In this document: in pieces, positions 36,288-45,281 of the stretch | How positions within the stretch are numbered: position 1 is the stretch's first letter | Layout of the letters: each line of letters opens with the position of its first letter | Program-made: the position numbers and the translations under genes | The notes under the pieces: generated by a model | What the model saw: the letters and a program-made list of their open reading frames with translations, nothing else | What the model was told of the DNA's origin: nothing | The model's database searches: none | Assembly: GCA_964546815.1 (NCBI GenBank) | Contig: CAZJLR010000022.1 | Coordinates: 34,493-98,492, forward strand | Source of the DNA: JAIEPM01 sp964546815 | GTDB lineage: Bacteria; Cyanobacteriota; Vampirovibrionia; Obscuribacterales; Obscuribacteraceae | Length of the DNA: 64,000 nucleotides | Direction of reading: 5' to 3'

Positions 36288-36625
36288 GGCAATTTATCCT
36301 CTAGTTCTTATCTAGTTCTTCTGCATTCTTCTCTGGTTCATAGGGGCCTGCTTCAGTATTTTTTCTGGCTTCTCTAGTTTTCTGCAATTCTCTTGTAGCT
36401 TTATTGCAGTTCTATTGGATTCCATCCGGAGTGTTTTTGTAATTCTTCTTTGTAGCTCTTCTGCAATTCTTTTGTTTCTTTTCTTCTCGTTATTCTAAAT
36501 GCGCTTGCGCCATTCTCTCATTTCAAGCACCCGCCAGGGCGCCACAAGTTTAACTCAACTCCCTAGATTCTTGCAGCCATGCGCACTTAATGAAATGGCT
36601 AATTCACTAAAGTCTCTGCCAAATC
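36288..36625 (-). repeat. Upstream repeat of the WD40-caspase family, copy 2
   Basis: This is the longest copy of the family leader. The part next to the ATG is expanded by several imperfect TTCTTCTGCAATTCT-like units (36300-36480). The outer part (36488-36620) matches 33955-34080 closely. I see no gene in it. Confidence 0.75.
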
Positions 36626-36731
36626 ATTAATCAGTGATTGCTTACAGCAACACCGGCGCAGACAATCGTGCAAAAACACTGGCAGACAATACTGAAATGA
36701 CCTATCTGTGATGCGCGCTCGATAGTTGGTG

Positions 36732-36737
36732 TATAAT
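36732..36737 (+). promoter_or_regulatory. Candidate -10 box of the toxin-antitoxin operon
   Basis: A perfect TATAAT lies 46 nt before the DUF433 ATG at 36783. No good -35 hexamer stands 16-18 nt upstream, so this is a suggestion only. Confidence 0.4.
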
Positions 36738-36782
36738 CCAGTCAGTATTGAGTTGTTCCTCTGTTTTGCTGTTTGAGATGCA

Positions 36783-37112
36783 ATGACTTTCACTGTCAAA
36801 CCCGAAGCCCCTCCGTTGAGAGAAGACCCATCCGGTGAAATCCGCATTGGTCAAACTCGGGTTTTGCTTGAATTAGTAATTCAGGCGTTTCAGGATGGCG
36901 CGACCCCTGAAGCGATTGTTCAACGCTACGATACGTTAAATTTGCCAGATGTATATGCGGTTATTGCATACTTTCTTAAGCATCCCGTCGAGGTCGCTGA
37001 GTATCTCAGCCAGCGAGAACGAAAGGGAAACGAGGTGCGGCTGCATATCGAAACTGAGCAGGGCGATCTTATGCAAATCCGTGAACGACTGCTTAAACAT
37101 CGTCAGGCATGA
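36783..37112 (+). CDS. DUF433 antitoxin
   Basis: 109 residues. GAG lies just upstream of the ATG. Residues about 10-70 fit DUF433 with the words PPLREDPSGEIRIGQTRV and AFQDGATPEAIVQRYDTL; a C-terminal helical tail, probably the toxin-binding part, follows. Its stop is nine nucleotides from the ATG of the DUF5615 toxin gene, the standard antitoxin-toxin order. Inserted between WD40-caspase genes on the opposite strand. Confidence 0.85.
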   Translation: MTFTVKPEAPPLREDPSGEIRIGQTRVLLELVIQAFQDGATPEAIVQRYDTLNLPDVYAVIAYFLKHPVEVAEYLSQRERKGNEVRLHIETEQGDLMQIRERLLKHRQA

Positions 37113-37121
37113 GGCGTGCTT

Positions 37122-37472
37122 ATGCTTCGCTTGCTAAGCGATGAAAATTTCAATGCCGATGTCGTCCGTGGCTTGAGACTTCGTGAACCTAACATTGACC
37201 TCGTGCGAATTCAGGACATCGGTCTTAGAGGATTAGATGACGAAAGCATTTTGGCCTGGGCGGCTGAAAATGATCGTATCGTGTTGACCCATGATCGCGC
37301 AACTATGCCATATTTTGCGTATGCCCGTGTGGCAGCCGCAAAGCCCATGGCGTGAGTGTTCGTTCTGGATGGAAGAGCTCATCTAAGAGGAATGATCAAA
37401 GAGCTTCTCCTGTTATTGGCATGTAGTGAGCATGCTGAATGGAATGGACTTGTAGCATATCTACCTTTGTGA
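37122..37472 (+). pseudogene. DUF5615 PIN-like toxin with an in-frame stop
   Basis: GAGG lies seven bases before the ATG at 37122. The frame reads MLRLLSDENFN, the acidic start motif of DUF5615 toxins, through RIVLTHDRATMPYF and KPMA, then hits TGA at 37353-37355. In the same frame it continues VFVLDGRAHLRGM and ends with VAYLPL at 37472, the normal family C-terminus and full length of about 116 residues. Relatives have Gly at the stop position (P-M-x-G-V-F), so a single GGA-to-TGA change explains it. The truncated form keeps the N-terminal acidic residues but loses the last third. The last 12 nt overlap the end of the broken caspase gene. Confidence 0.85.
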
Positions 37473-39289
37473 GAGCAATTTCTCGATATCGATTGTGCTC
37501 TGGAAATCGAGCGCTCTGGAATTGGGATCAGCAGCTCCACTATGACACGCATCTAGCACGATAAGAATTCTGTCTGCGCGAGTGCGTTCTTGCAAGGTGC
37601 CTAACAGCTTTGGCATGTCGATACCGTCAGACCAGAGTTCTGTTTTTTCGGTGTCGTATGCGATTAAGTAGCTGTCGCCGCGAACGTCTTTTTCTGCCGG
37701 GCTCCCGTGCGTGGCAAAATAAACCACAACAAGGTCATCGGGTCCGACTACAAACGGCAAAAATTTATCGCCTATCTCGCTGTTTATCCGCTTCTTAGTA
37801 GCCTTTTCATCAAGAAGCAAGCGCACATGATCGGGGCGGAAATTGGCTTTTGTGATCAGGAAATTGTAGAAATCGCGAGCGTCTTTTGCTGGATATTGCA
37901 ACTTCGGGATCGTGGGGTCTTGAAATTTGCTAACTCCGACAACTACCGCCCATTTGTCCCGGATCGGGCGATCTTTGGAGTTTGACGCTGATGGCTGATT
38001 GGTCGATATTTCCGAGGCTGATGATGAAGCTATCGAAGCGACAGCTTCCGCTTTCCCATGAAGATCCAATTTCTGCTCAACTATCTGTTGGGCTAGTCGC
38101 TTTGCTGCAGCTTCGTCAGCAAGACGCTGATCTTCAGCCGAAGATGCTTGCTTCTTTATTAGTAGATCCGCTGCAATCTTTTCAGCCTGCGCGCGAATAA
38201 TCGATTCCCTGCTGGGCGCATACTTGCAGAGTGCATCGTCCGCCGCCAGTGACCATATTTTTATTGTTCCGTCATCACTACCGCCAGACGCCAGGCTGCG
38301 CCCGTCCGGACTAAATGCAAGTGTCCTGACAAAATTCGCAGACCCAGCAAAAGCACTTAGCACTCTCCCGGAAGTGGCATCCCAGATTTCTATTATTTTG
38401 GTGTTACTGCCAGATGCAAGGCAACGCCCGTCCGGGCTCCATGCAAGTGCAAGTGTGTCGACACCAATCCGTCTAATTAGAGTGCTCAGCTCATGCCAAC
38501 TAGTCGTGTCCCATATTCTGACTGTCTCGCTACCGGTAGCCATGGCTCGCCCGTCCGGGCTCCACGCTAGCGCGTGCACCATTCCCTCCCCTGGAATAGT
38601 GCGCAGCTCACGCCCGCTCGCTGCGTCCCAGATTCTCACCGTTTTGTCATCACTGCCGGAAGCCAGTGCTCGCCCGTCCGGACTCCATGTGAGCACGTTA
38701 ACCCAGCCCGTATGCCCCGTAAGAGTGCGCAGCTGTCGCCCGGCAGCCGAATCCCATATTTTTATTGTTTTGTCCGCACTGCAACAAGCGATGAATCGCC
38801 CGTCCGGGCTCCATGCTACCGGACCATAATGCTGATACTCGATAGTACGAATTTTGCGCCCACTGGCGACGTCCAATGTGCTTATGTTAGCCCAACCTGC
38901 AGAGGCTAGGCTGCGCCCGTCCGGACTCCATGAAAGGGCTATAACACCGCCCGAGGTACCGTATTCATTCCATGTAAAGGTCCGCAGCTCACGCCAAGTG
39001 ACCGCGTCCCATATTTTGTTGTCCTGTCATCACTGCCAGAAGCTAAGCTGCGCCCGTCCGCGCTCCAGGATAGAGCTGTAACAGGCCGCGTGTGCCCAGT
39101 AATATTTTGAGGCACCATTTCAGCCGCCTGGGACTGGTTTATGGCACCCTGTTCGAGCCAAGCAGTCGACGTGAAAGCAAGAACAAGGAATAGTGCCAGT
39201 GGCTTTCTAAGAATGCTTCGAAGCGGTCTTTGAAGTAGACTTTGCCAGGAATCTAGAATTTGTGCTTCCGGCATGCTAGTACTGATCAT
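37461..39289 (-). pseudogene. Broken WD40-caspase gene (frameshift and 3' truncation)
   Basis: It begins at 39289 with the family export segment and first WD40 blade, then loses frame near 39015-39020, where DDRTTKYGT stands for DDRTIKIWD; one base is missing relative to sibling blades. The remaining six blades, the helical linker and the start of the caspase domain continue in another frame (open from about 39010 to 37461). His (YFATHGS) and Cys (LDACHSG) are present, but the protein stops after STIDIEK, and the last residues LLSQR come from the neighbouring toxin gene. The SWES half of the caspase domain is absent. The breakpoint near 37476 shows that a rearrangement with the toxin-antitoxin locus removed the 3' end. 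A sequencing slip could explain the frameshift but not the truncation. Confidence 0.88.
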
Positions 39290-39480
39290 AGCAATTTGTC
39301 CTTAGGTTCTTCTGTAACTAATCTGAGTGTGAAAACCTTCTTTAGTTCTTCTTTAAAGGCGTTTTCCAAATTCTCTCACTCCAGGCACCTACCGTGTAAA
39401 CCACAAGTCTAACTCAACTCTTTAGATTCCTGCAGCCATGCGAATTTAATCAAATGGCTTTCATCAAAGTTTTGCAAAAG
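39290..39480 (-). repeat. Upstream repeat of the WD40-caspase family, copy 3
   Basis: Diverged copy of the leader before 33855 and 36287, sharing GGTTCTTCTGTAACTAATCTG next to the gene and ACAAGTCTAACTCAACTC farther out. The remaining bases to 39661 hold no gene that I can support; AGGGAAACCGA before 39662 is the ribosome site of the next gene. Confidence 0.65.
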
Positions 39481-39661
39481 GGAAATTTCAGAGTGCTATT
39501 TCACATCCACCACTCACACAAAACAGTCTTTCATTTGAAATAAAATAGTTTCTCCACGCAGATATTATGATCCAGTGTAGCTTAACGGCTGGTACCATTC
39601 ACTGTGTTCCAATTCGTCGCGATCTTACTCATGCTTTGCATAGGTTCAGTAGGGAAACCGA

Positions 39662-41620
39662 ATGATAATCACGCCTCACAAGAAATCAGCCAGTCGACCA
39701 ATTGTTCAAGTATTGTTCAAAACTTTAGTTGTATTTGCGTTGACCACGGCTCCTTCCCATGGGTTTAACTATGAGAAAAATCCGGTTCTGAAGGAAATTA
39801 ACAGCCGCGCGGAAGTTTTGTTTGACAAAGAATCTGGACTCGAAAAGTCAATCAAGGAATTAACAAAAACGCTAGAGACGTCATTAAGTGATGAGACTGC
39901 AAGGCAATTGTTTGCTCTCGATCTCGAACGAGAAGCTCTAGCACCGCTAATCTATGAGACCTGCAAAGAATATGCAGACACATATGAGGCACTTCGCAAA
40001 TCGCATGTGAAGTTAAGCGATGAAGACAAATTCTGCATGGAAAATGAGAACAAAAGACTCTTCTATATTTTCATGACGCAAGGTCTAGACCTGGAAACAC
40101 GTGCAAGACTATACGACAAACTAGGATTACAACGACGCGCAATTCAAGTAAGAAAGCGACGGCTTGAACTGGATACAACAGGCCGAGACTCAGACATGCC
40201 GATAAATACAAAAAGATGGGGCAAGCTGCCAGAGAATTCAGGACAATTTCTTTCAGCTCCTCTAAAAGGTTTTGTTGTGTGGGAGCTGGCAATGTCATAT
40301 TTCTGGGTAGGAGAATACGAGAAAGCGCAGAAGTACTTTGATGAAAGCCTGTTGCTCTCCGAAGGTAGGCAAAAATGTGTGGATATTGGAAACGGCACCG
40401 TTCGATCACTAGGATTGGATTTATTAGAAGCACAAGGGCACACCAAAGAAGCAATTGATTCCGCTAAGTCTACGCCTTGGCCTAATCAATACGCTCGCTT
40501 GAGTAGGCTTTACGCGAAAATCGGAAATGTTGTTGAATCTGACCGCAACTACAAACTAGCAATAGAAGACAAATTCACATCAGAAGTGGAAAAAGCGGAG
40601 CTTGAAATTGCTCATGCTAACTACAGCTCTGCAATAGAAAGGCTAAATAAGTCTCTACCCACCTGGCTCAATTCAGACAGACGCGAAGCTTCTCGCATTT
40701 TGCTTTTGAAATCGCTTGCCGAATCAAAGAGCGGCAAAATAAATGTGGCGAAAGATGACCTAAATATGTGCAGGGGATGGCTAGACGAATTGCCTGCACT
40801 TAAAGATCTGACAGAGCGAGCGGTTACTTCAATTTCAGATATTACCCACGAAAACTTTCCATTGAACAATCCTGTCAGAGAGAAGTTTGCGATTGTATTT
40901 GGTGTGGGACAATTTCGAGATCAAAGCATTCCGAGCCTAAAATATTCAGTAAAGGACGCTCAAGACGTTCGCGATATGCTAATTGACACTTATGGATTTA
41001 AACCTCAAAACATTCGCTTGCTCACAAACGAAGCTGCCACCAAGAAGGCATTGATAGACACGCTAGATGGATGGATTAATGGAAAGGCAGAGTCCGACGA
41101 CCTGGTTTTTTGCTTTCTTGCTACCCATGGCACTCCAGCAAACCGCGATGCTGCAGCCCAAAATTACATCGTAGCCTATGACACTCAAAAAGAGCGTTTG
41201 TTTGGTACCGGTGTCCCGATGGATCTTATTTGCAAACTACTTAGAGACAAATGCAAGGCGAGAAGAACTCTTGTTGTATCTGACACATGTTATAGCGGAG
41301 CTATGACAAAAATATTTTCTTCAGTCAACGAATCTAAAAATGATGGAAATCTCGACCCCGAGAAATATCTTGTTTCGCAATCAATGCTTGTAGTAGCCTC
41401 TAGCGATAAGAATCAGCGCTCTTGGGAATCGCGACGATATCAAAACGGCGTATTCACAAGACAACTAATCGAATGCTTCAAACGCGATCGCGACTACAGC
41501 TCTTTCAGCAACTTATTCAAAGATATTGAAGCCAACACAGAAAAAGAAGTAAAACTTGACTTTAACGCTGACCAAACGCCGCGAATAGCAGGAACCTGGG
41601 CTGCACAGGAATTGAAGTAG
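39662..41620 (+). CDS. Secreted TPR-caspase protein
   Basis: 652 residues. AGGG lies nine bases before the ATG. A signal peptide (1-34) is followed by an all-helical region (about 40-395) with TPR-like units such as GLQRRAIQVRKRRLEL and GEYEKAQKYFDESLLL. The caspase domain spans about 405-650, with His489 in FLATHGT and Cys543 in SDTCYSG, then SWES and QTPRIAGTWAAQELK at the very end. This protein ends immediately after the terminal motif, without the Pro-rich tails of the others. It is more diverged than the WD40 group and has a clean, separate architecture, suggesting an older member. The function is unknown. Confidence 0.88.
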   Translation: MIITPHKKSASRPIVQVLFKTLVVFALTTAPSHGFNYEKNPVLKEINSRAEVLFDKESGLEKSIKELTKTLETSLSDETARQLFALDLEREALAPLIYETCKEYADTYEALRKSHVKLSDEDKFCMENENKRLFYIFMTQGLDLETRARLYDKLGLQRRAIQVRKRRLELDTTGRDSDMPINTKRWGKLPENSGQFLSAPLKGFVVWELAMSYFWVGEYEKAQKYFDESLLLSEGRQKCVDIGNGTVRSLGLDLLEAQGHTKEAIDSAKSTPWPNQYARLSRLYAKIGNVVESDRNYKLAIEDKFTSEVEKAELEIAHANYSSAIERLNKSLPTWLNSDRREASRILLLKSLAESKSGKINVAKDDLNMCRGWLDELPALKDLTERAVTSISDITHENFPLNNPVREKFAIVFGVGQFRDQSIPSLKYSVKDAQDVRDMLIDTYGFKPQNIRLLTNEAATKKALIDTLDGWINGKAESDDLVFCFLATHGTPANRDAAAQNYIVAYDTQKERLFGTGVPMDLICKLLRDKCKARRTLVVSDTCYSGAMTKIFSSVNESKNDGNLDPEKYLVSQSMLVVASSDKNQRSWESRRYQNGVFTRQLIECFKRDRDYSSFSNLFKDIEANTEKEVKLDFNADQTPRIAGTWAAQELK

Positions 41621-41663
41621 CCTTACGCTTGACCGTTGTTGGTGGTAGGCATCCAGCGGTACT

Positions 41664-41920
41664 TTATTCTAGGTCATGAACTGTCCGAAAGTATTCTGCC
41701 CATGCGCACAGGCCATGAACGCCTGTGGAGATGACGCCATGCGTCTCCCATGCAACTTCGTTCATTCCCCTCGGAACATGTAACGAGTTTTTCCTTTCAT
41801 AGTCTATTTCTAGTTTTTCCAGATTGAAATTTCCAGCTTCTTCGATATTGCGGTCCTAGCTATTGCGCAAATGCCAATGCAAACATCGAGCACAGTCATT
41901 ATTCCGTTTCTGTCTATTTT
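41664..41920 (-). pseudogene. Fossil of a caspase domain around the catalytic cysteine
   Basis: Minus-strand reading gives IDRNGIMTVLDVC next to the kinase stop, where intact copies have TDRVLIVLDTC. A frame change follows, then RNIEEAGNFNLEKLEID and, farther on, NEVAWETHGVISTGVH, matching NGGNFDLEEVARD and the AWES region of the 34134 gene in order. The YSG after Cys is lost and the fold cannot be complete. A GACGCCATGCGTC palindrome (41727-41749) lies in the WETHGV part. It abuts the kinase gene at 41914. Confidence 0.8.
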
Positions 41921-43392
41921 GACTCAATATGTGGCGGGCTGCTTTCACCCGCAGCCGCATTTAAAAGAGGCTGCAATTTTTTTACGCGCTCTTTGACTGC
42001 GATTGTTTGTGGCGCCATCGGCCCAAACTTAGATTGATTGAACGACAACGCCCAGTTGTATGCTTGATTGGCACCTGAGTAATTTTGGCGCATTTCAAAC
42101 ACCTGACCAAGCAGAAAGAGTGCTTCGGCAATTTTCGGATTGTCCGATGGTAAAGTCAGTGATGTGAGGTATGCCTGGCGTCCCAATTTTTCAGCCTTGT
42201 CTGCGTCGTTTTCATCCATTGCATTTTGAGTTTGCGCCAGCAAATCATCAACCTTTGCTGTTGCTTCTGCGGTGTCGCGCGCAGCAGATTGTTTCTTGTC
42301 TTTCTCTTTACTTTCTTTTGGCTCAGAAACTTTGCTTTCCGCTTTTGCAAGATTTAGGTCGATCAGAAATGGAACAGCCGAAAATATTGCACCGATGATG
42401 AAAATGCTGAGCGCAGCAAGCATGTCGTTTTTGCGAGCATCATTCTGCTGTGAACTTGCTGCCGCTGTTATAGTTGGGGGAGCTGCAGCTACGCCTGAAG
42501 CTGCTGCAATTTCGTCGTTTACTCGCTCAAGCGCAAGTCTCAATTGCTGCGAGCTTTCAAATCGTTGCGATTGATCTTTTAGCAAGCAAGTGTTGACTAT
42601 TTTTGATAGCTCTCCTGCTGTGTGTTCGTTTTCCAAAAAGTCAGCCAGGTCGGGAATGCTCTCGCTTACATGCATTTGCATGCAGTCAACAGGGTTTTTG
42701 GCCTGGTAGGGTGGTTGCCCCGTCAGCGCGTGATAGAGCAAGCATCCAAACGAATAAATGTCGCTGTGAAAGTCGACTTTCTTGCCAAGAATTTGCTCTG
42801 GGCTCATATAAAGTACGCTACCAAATACGGTGCCTGGTAAAGTTAGCTCGCGCGCTATGGTGTCTTCAACTGAAACCGATTTGGCAATGCCGAAATCTAA
42901 TAGCTTAACCAGAATTTTGCCGTCAGCCTCTGGCTGCAGCATCACATTACTGGGCTTAAGATCTCTGTGTATCACGCCTTTGTCATGTGTGTACTCAAGC
43001 GCCCTGGCTAGTTGAGTGAAAATTTCAACGCAAAGGCTCGTTTTAACTTTTCCGTCTCTTTGAATCAATGTTTCAAGGCTCTGGCCTTCAACGTAGTCCA
43101 TTGCCAGATAGGGAATGCCGTCAGCGACAACTCCTGAGCCAAACACATTGACAATATTAGGATGACTGAGTGAGCTTGCGATTTCAGCTTCCATCTTAAA
43201 TCGCAAAAGCATCTCTGGTCGCGCGCATAAATCTGGATGGAGGATTTTGACAGCAATTTTGCGGCGCACAAGTTTGGTTTCGCCCGCATAGACTTTGCCC
43301 ATGCCGCCTTCGGCAATTAAATGCGTGATGACATATTTATCGTCAAGCTCGAAAGGTTCAAATTCAACTTTTGAGTTTGTCGGTGTATCCAT
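41914..43392 (-). CDS. Transmembrane Ser/Thr kinase with TPR tail
   Basis: 492 residues. The Hanks-type kinase domain (about 18-290) has the Gly loop AEGGMGKVY, Lys49, HRDLKPSN with Asp144, DFG with Asp166 and MSPEQILG; all key residues are present. A juxtamembrane Ala/Ser stretch, one membrane helix (about 324-346) and an extracytoplasmic part follow: a Lys/Glu-rich spacer and TPR-like repeats (about 375-480, AEALFLLGQVFEMRQNY). This is the PknB-like layout with TPRs as sensor. The upstream region carries a duplicated leader also found before the antiporter gene. It ends against a caspase fossil. Confidence 0.9.
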   Translation of the reverse strand: MDTPTNSKVEFEPFELDDKYVITHLIAEGGMGKVYAGETKLVRRKIAVKILHPDLCARPEMLLRFKMEAEIASSLSHPNIVNVFGSGVVADGIPYLAMDYVEGQSLETLIQRDGKVKTSLCVEIFTQLARALEYTHDKGVIHRDLKPSNVMLQPEADGKILVKLLDFGIAKSVSVEDTIARELTLPGTVFGSVLYMSPEQILGKKVDFHSDIYSFGCLLYHALTGQPPYQAKNPVDCMQMHVSESIPDLADFLENEHTAGELSKIVNTCLLKDQSQRFESSQQLRLALERVNDEIAAASGVAAAPPTITAAASSQQNDARKNDMLAALSIFIIGAIFSAVPFLIDLNLAKAESKVSEPKESKEKDKKQSAARDTAEATAKVDDLLAQTQNAMDENDADKAEKLGRQAYLTSLTLPSDNPKIAEALFLLGQVFEMRQNYSGANQAYNWALSFNQSKFGPMAPQTIAVKERVKKLQPLLNAAAGESSPPHIESK

Positions 43393-43436
43393 AAATCTTT
43401 TCCATCAAGCAAAGCTATTTGATGTTGTCACGGTCT

Positions 43437-43593
43437 AAATTCTGTGAATCTTCCCTGCTCACGTCAAAATTTCAGCTTTCCCTATTATGACGTTTGTCAC
43501 GTCGCAGTGTAAATGGAAATTTCGCGGGCAATACATGACATAGCTTTTGCCTCTCGCGCCTCTTTGCTTGACAATCTGCAATTTAAGTCGTGA
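43437..43593 (+). repeat. Second copy of the antiporter leader and first codons
   Basis: Bases 43437-43545 align with 52680-52790: TCTGNGAATCTT, TTCAGCTT, GACGTNTGTC, GTCGNAGTGT and then ATGGAAAT. In both, the words keep their order and spacing. Here the ATG at 43513 opens only 26 codons (MEISRAIHDIAF, versus MEISLAILAIGG in the antiporter). It lies between the divergent kinase and membrane-protein genes. It may be a regulatory leader or a truncated duplicate. Confidence 0.65.
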
Positions 43594-43752
43594 CTTTCGT
43601 CGACCAAACAGGCTATTATGTGCGCGAGGATAGTGGAAACCGTTACGAATTGCTGAAAGTGATTCGCACCGGGCGAGCCATTTCCTTTCATCTGGTTACT
43701 AAGCAAAAACAAAAATAGTCACAGCTGCTGAAATGCTTCGCTGTTGTTTCTG

Positions 43753-45234
43753 ATGCAAATCCAAAGATCTATAAATTCTGCTAAACAGAGATGCCTTTTC
43801 CAACAGCGTGTTTTGAGTCTGTTGTTACTTTGTTCATTCTGGACCAATGGTCTTTGCTGCTCTTTCGTTCGGGCTAACGAAATCGCTGAGGCGGCAAAAC
43901 CAGAAAACCCAGAAATGGCACCGCAAGCAAGCTCTGGTGCTCAAATGAGCGACCAGGAAATAAGAGCACAGTATAGATTGCTAACAAAAAAGATTCTTTT
44001 GGAAGCACTTCAGCTTGGTCGTTTCAGTCTGAATTATCGTCGTTATGGCACGAGGCGCTGGCTTCCCATGGGGTTGCAGTATTTCGCCACTCAAGAAGCA
44101 GGGGCTGCAGGAACACTTGCTCTCAATGTCGTTGGAGTCAACGAATTCCATAAGGGCATGGATGACCCTGATAAGATTTCACTTCGTAGGCTGCGCTATG
44201 GCGCACGCGCGGCAATGGTAACTGGAATTATCGCAAGCGCCGGCTCGGCTGTTTCGCTCAGCTATAACTCGCTGCAAGCCGCGCGCAATGCAAAAAACAA
44301 GTTTGACAGCAAGCACGCCAGAATATATGTGATTGAACGTTTGCGTGTAATAGATCAATTGTTAGCTGAAAGAGAAGCATTCACAGAGTCTCATGCAGAC
44401 CACCCCATGGTCGAATTGGCCAGATGCGAGGGGCGAATTTTGCGATTGATGCGCGATGCTTTTGTTTGCGAATTTGCGACATTTCTGCACGACGTGCGAC
44501 GTTTGCGCGTTGACGAAAATCTCTTCTATGTACTTAACAGCTCATTCAACATTTTGAATGCAGTCTCAGCTTATTACGTCGTCAAATCAACGAAAGATTT
44601 TCACTATAATGCACCGGCGCAGATTATCCTCACTGTGTCTGGCGCGTTGGCAACTGTAAGCCCATTGCTCAGCACTGCCAGCGGGCTTTTGGCCGGCTGG
44701 CAGGAGAAACGACTACTAGCAAAATCTGTTGGTAAAATTCCCGAGCATCCTGCAGAAAAAATGGAAGCCGAAACAAAGAAAGCCGAGGAAATGCTAAAGC
44801 AGGTTGAAGGGACTGGAGTTCAATTGCCCGCGGCTTTTGGAAGAGCACTTTTGTACTCGCGCTCCTCTCAGTTTTTTGAGGAAGAACTAAGACGCGAACA
44901 ACGCGTGATGAAATATCTAAATTCAGTTGCGGCGCAGTCCGACATTATAGGTCCACTGGTGGGTGCGACTGCACTTGCACAGGGCATTCTGGGGACATAC
45001 GGTCACTACAATTTTGTGGGAAGAGATGAGAGGCAAAAGGCAAAATACGATTATGCTGGTTCTGTAGCCGGCACAGCAGGGAGCGCTCTGGCACTCAGCG
45101 TCACTGCAACTGCCATGATTTTCGACCTCTGGTATATCCACCGTTTGGAAAAAAATCACAAGATGCCCGAACAGCTTATTGAAGATAGGCTTGAGAAGAT
45201 GGAAGAGACCGAGAAATTGCTGAATGCCATGTAG
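43753..45234 (+). CDS. Multi-membrane-segment protein, unknown
   Basis: 493 residues from the ATG at 43753; a TTG at 43744 is less likely, and no strong ribosome site is visible. A signal peptide ends near residue 40 (VRANEIAEA). After a polar helix come several hydrophobic Ala/Gly/Ser-rich segments (about 140-165, 255-275, 280-305, 385-410 and 430-455) separated by charged Arg/Lys/Glu helices. The two halves look alike (a LALNVVGVNEF-type and a TAMIFDLWYIHRLEK-type hairpin), which suggests an internal duplication. I do not recognise the family. It diverges from the kinase gene and converges with the OmpR-type regulator. Confidence 0.65.
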   Translation: MQIQRSINSAKQRCLFQQRVLSLLLLCSFWTNGLCCSFVRANEIAEAAKPENPEMAPQASSGAQMSDQEIRAQYRLLTKKILLEALQLGRFSLNYRRYGTRRWLPMGLQYFATQEAGAAGTLALNVVGVNEFHKGMDDPDKISLRRLRYGARAAMVTGIIASAGSAVSLSYNSLQAARNAKNKFDSKHARIYVIERLRVIDQLLAEREAFTESHADHPMVELARCEGRILRLMRDAFVCEFATFLHDVRRLRVDENLFYVLNSSFNILNAVSAYYVVKSTKDFHYNAPAQIILTVSGALATVSPLLSTASGLLAGWQEKRLLAKSVGKIPEHPAEKMEAETKKAEEMLKQVEGTGVQLPAAFGRALLYSRSSQFFEEELRREQRVMKYLNSVAAQSDIIGPLVGATALAQGILGTYGHYNFVGRDERQKAKYDYAGSVAGTAGSALALSVTATAMIFDLWYIHRLEKNHKMPEQLIEDRLEKMEETEKLLNAM

Positions 45235-45281
45235 ATAAGCAGTGGGCGGAGCCGGGCTGTTGCTATAGCTTCGGAAATTGA

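Noticed and set aside
39575..39625. tRNA-like words TAGCTTAACGGCTGGTA and GTTCCAATTCG
   Set aside because: The spacing is too short for an anticodon arm and no acceptor stem pairs.
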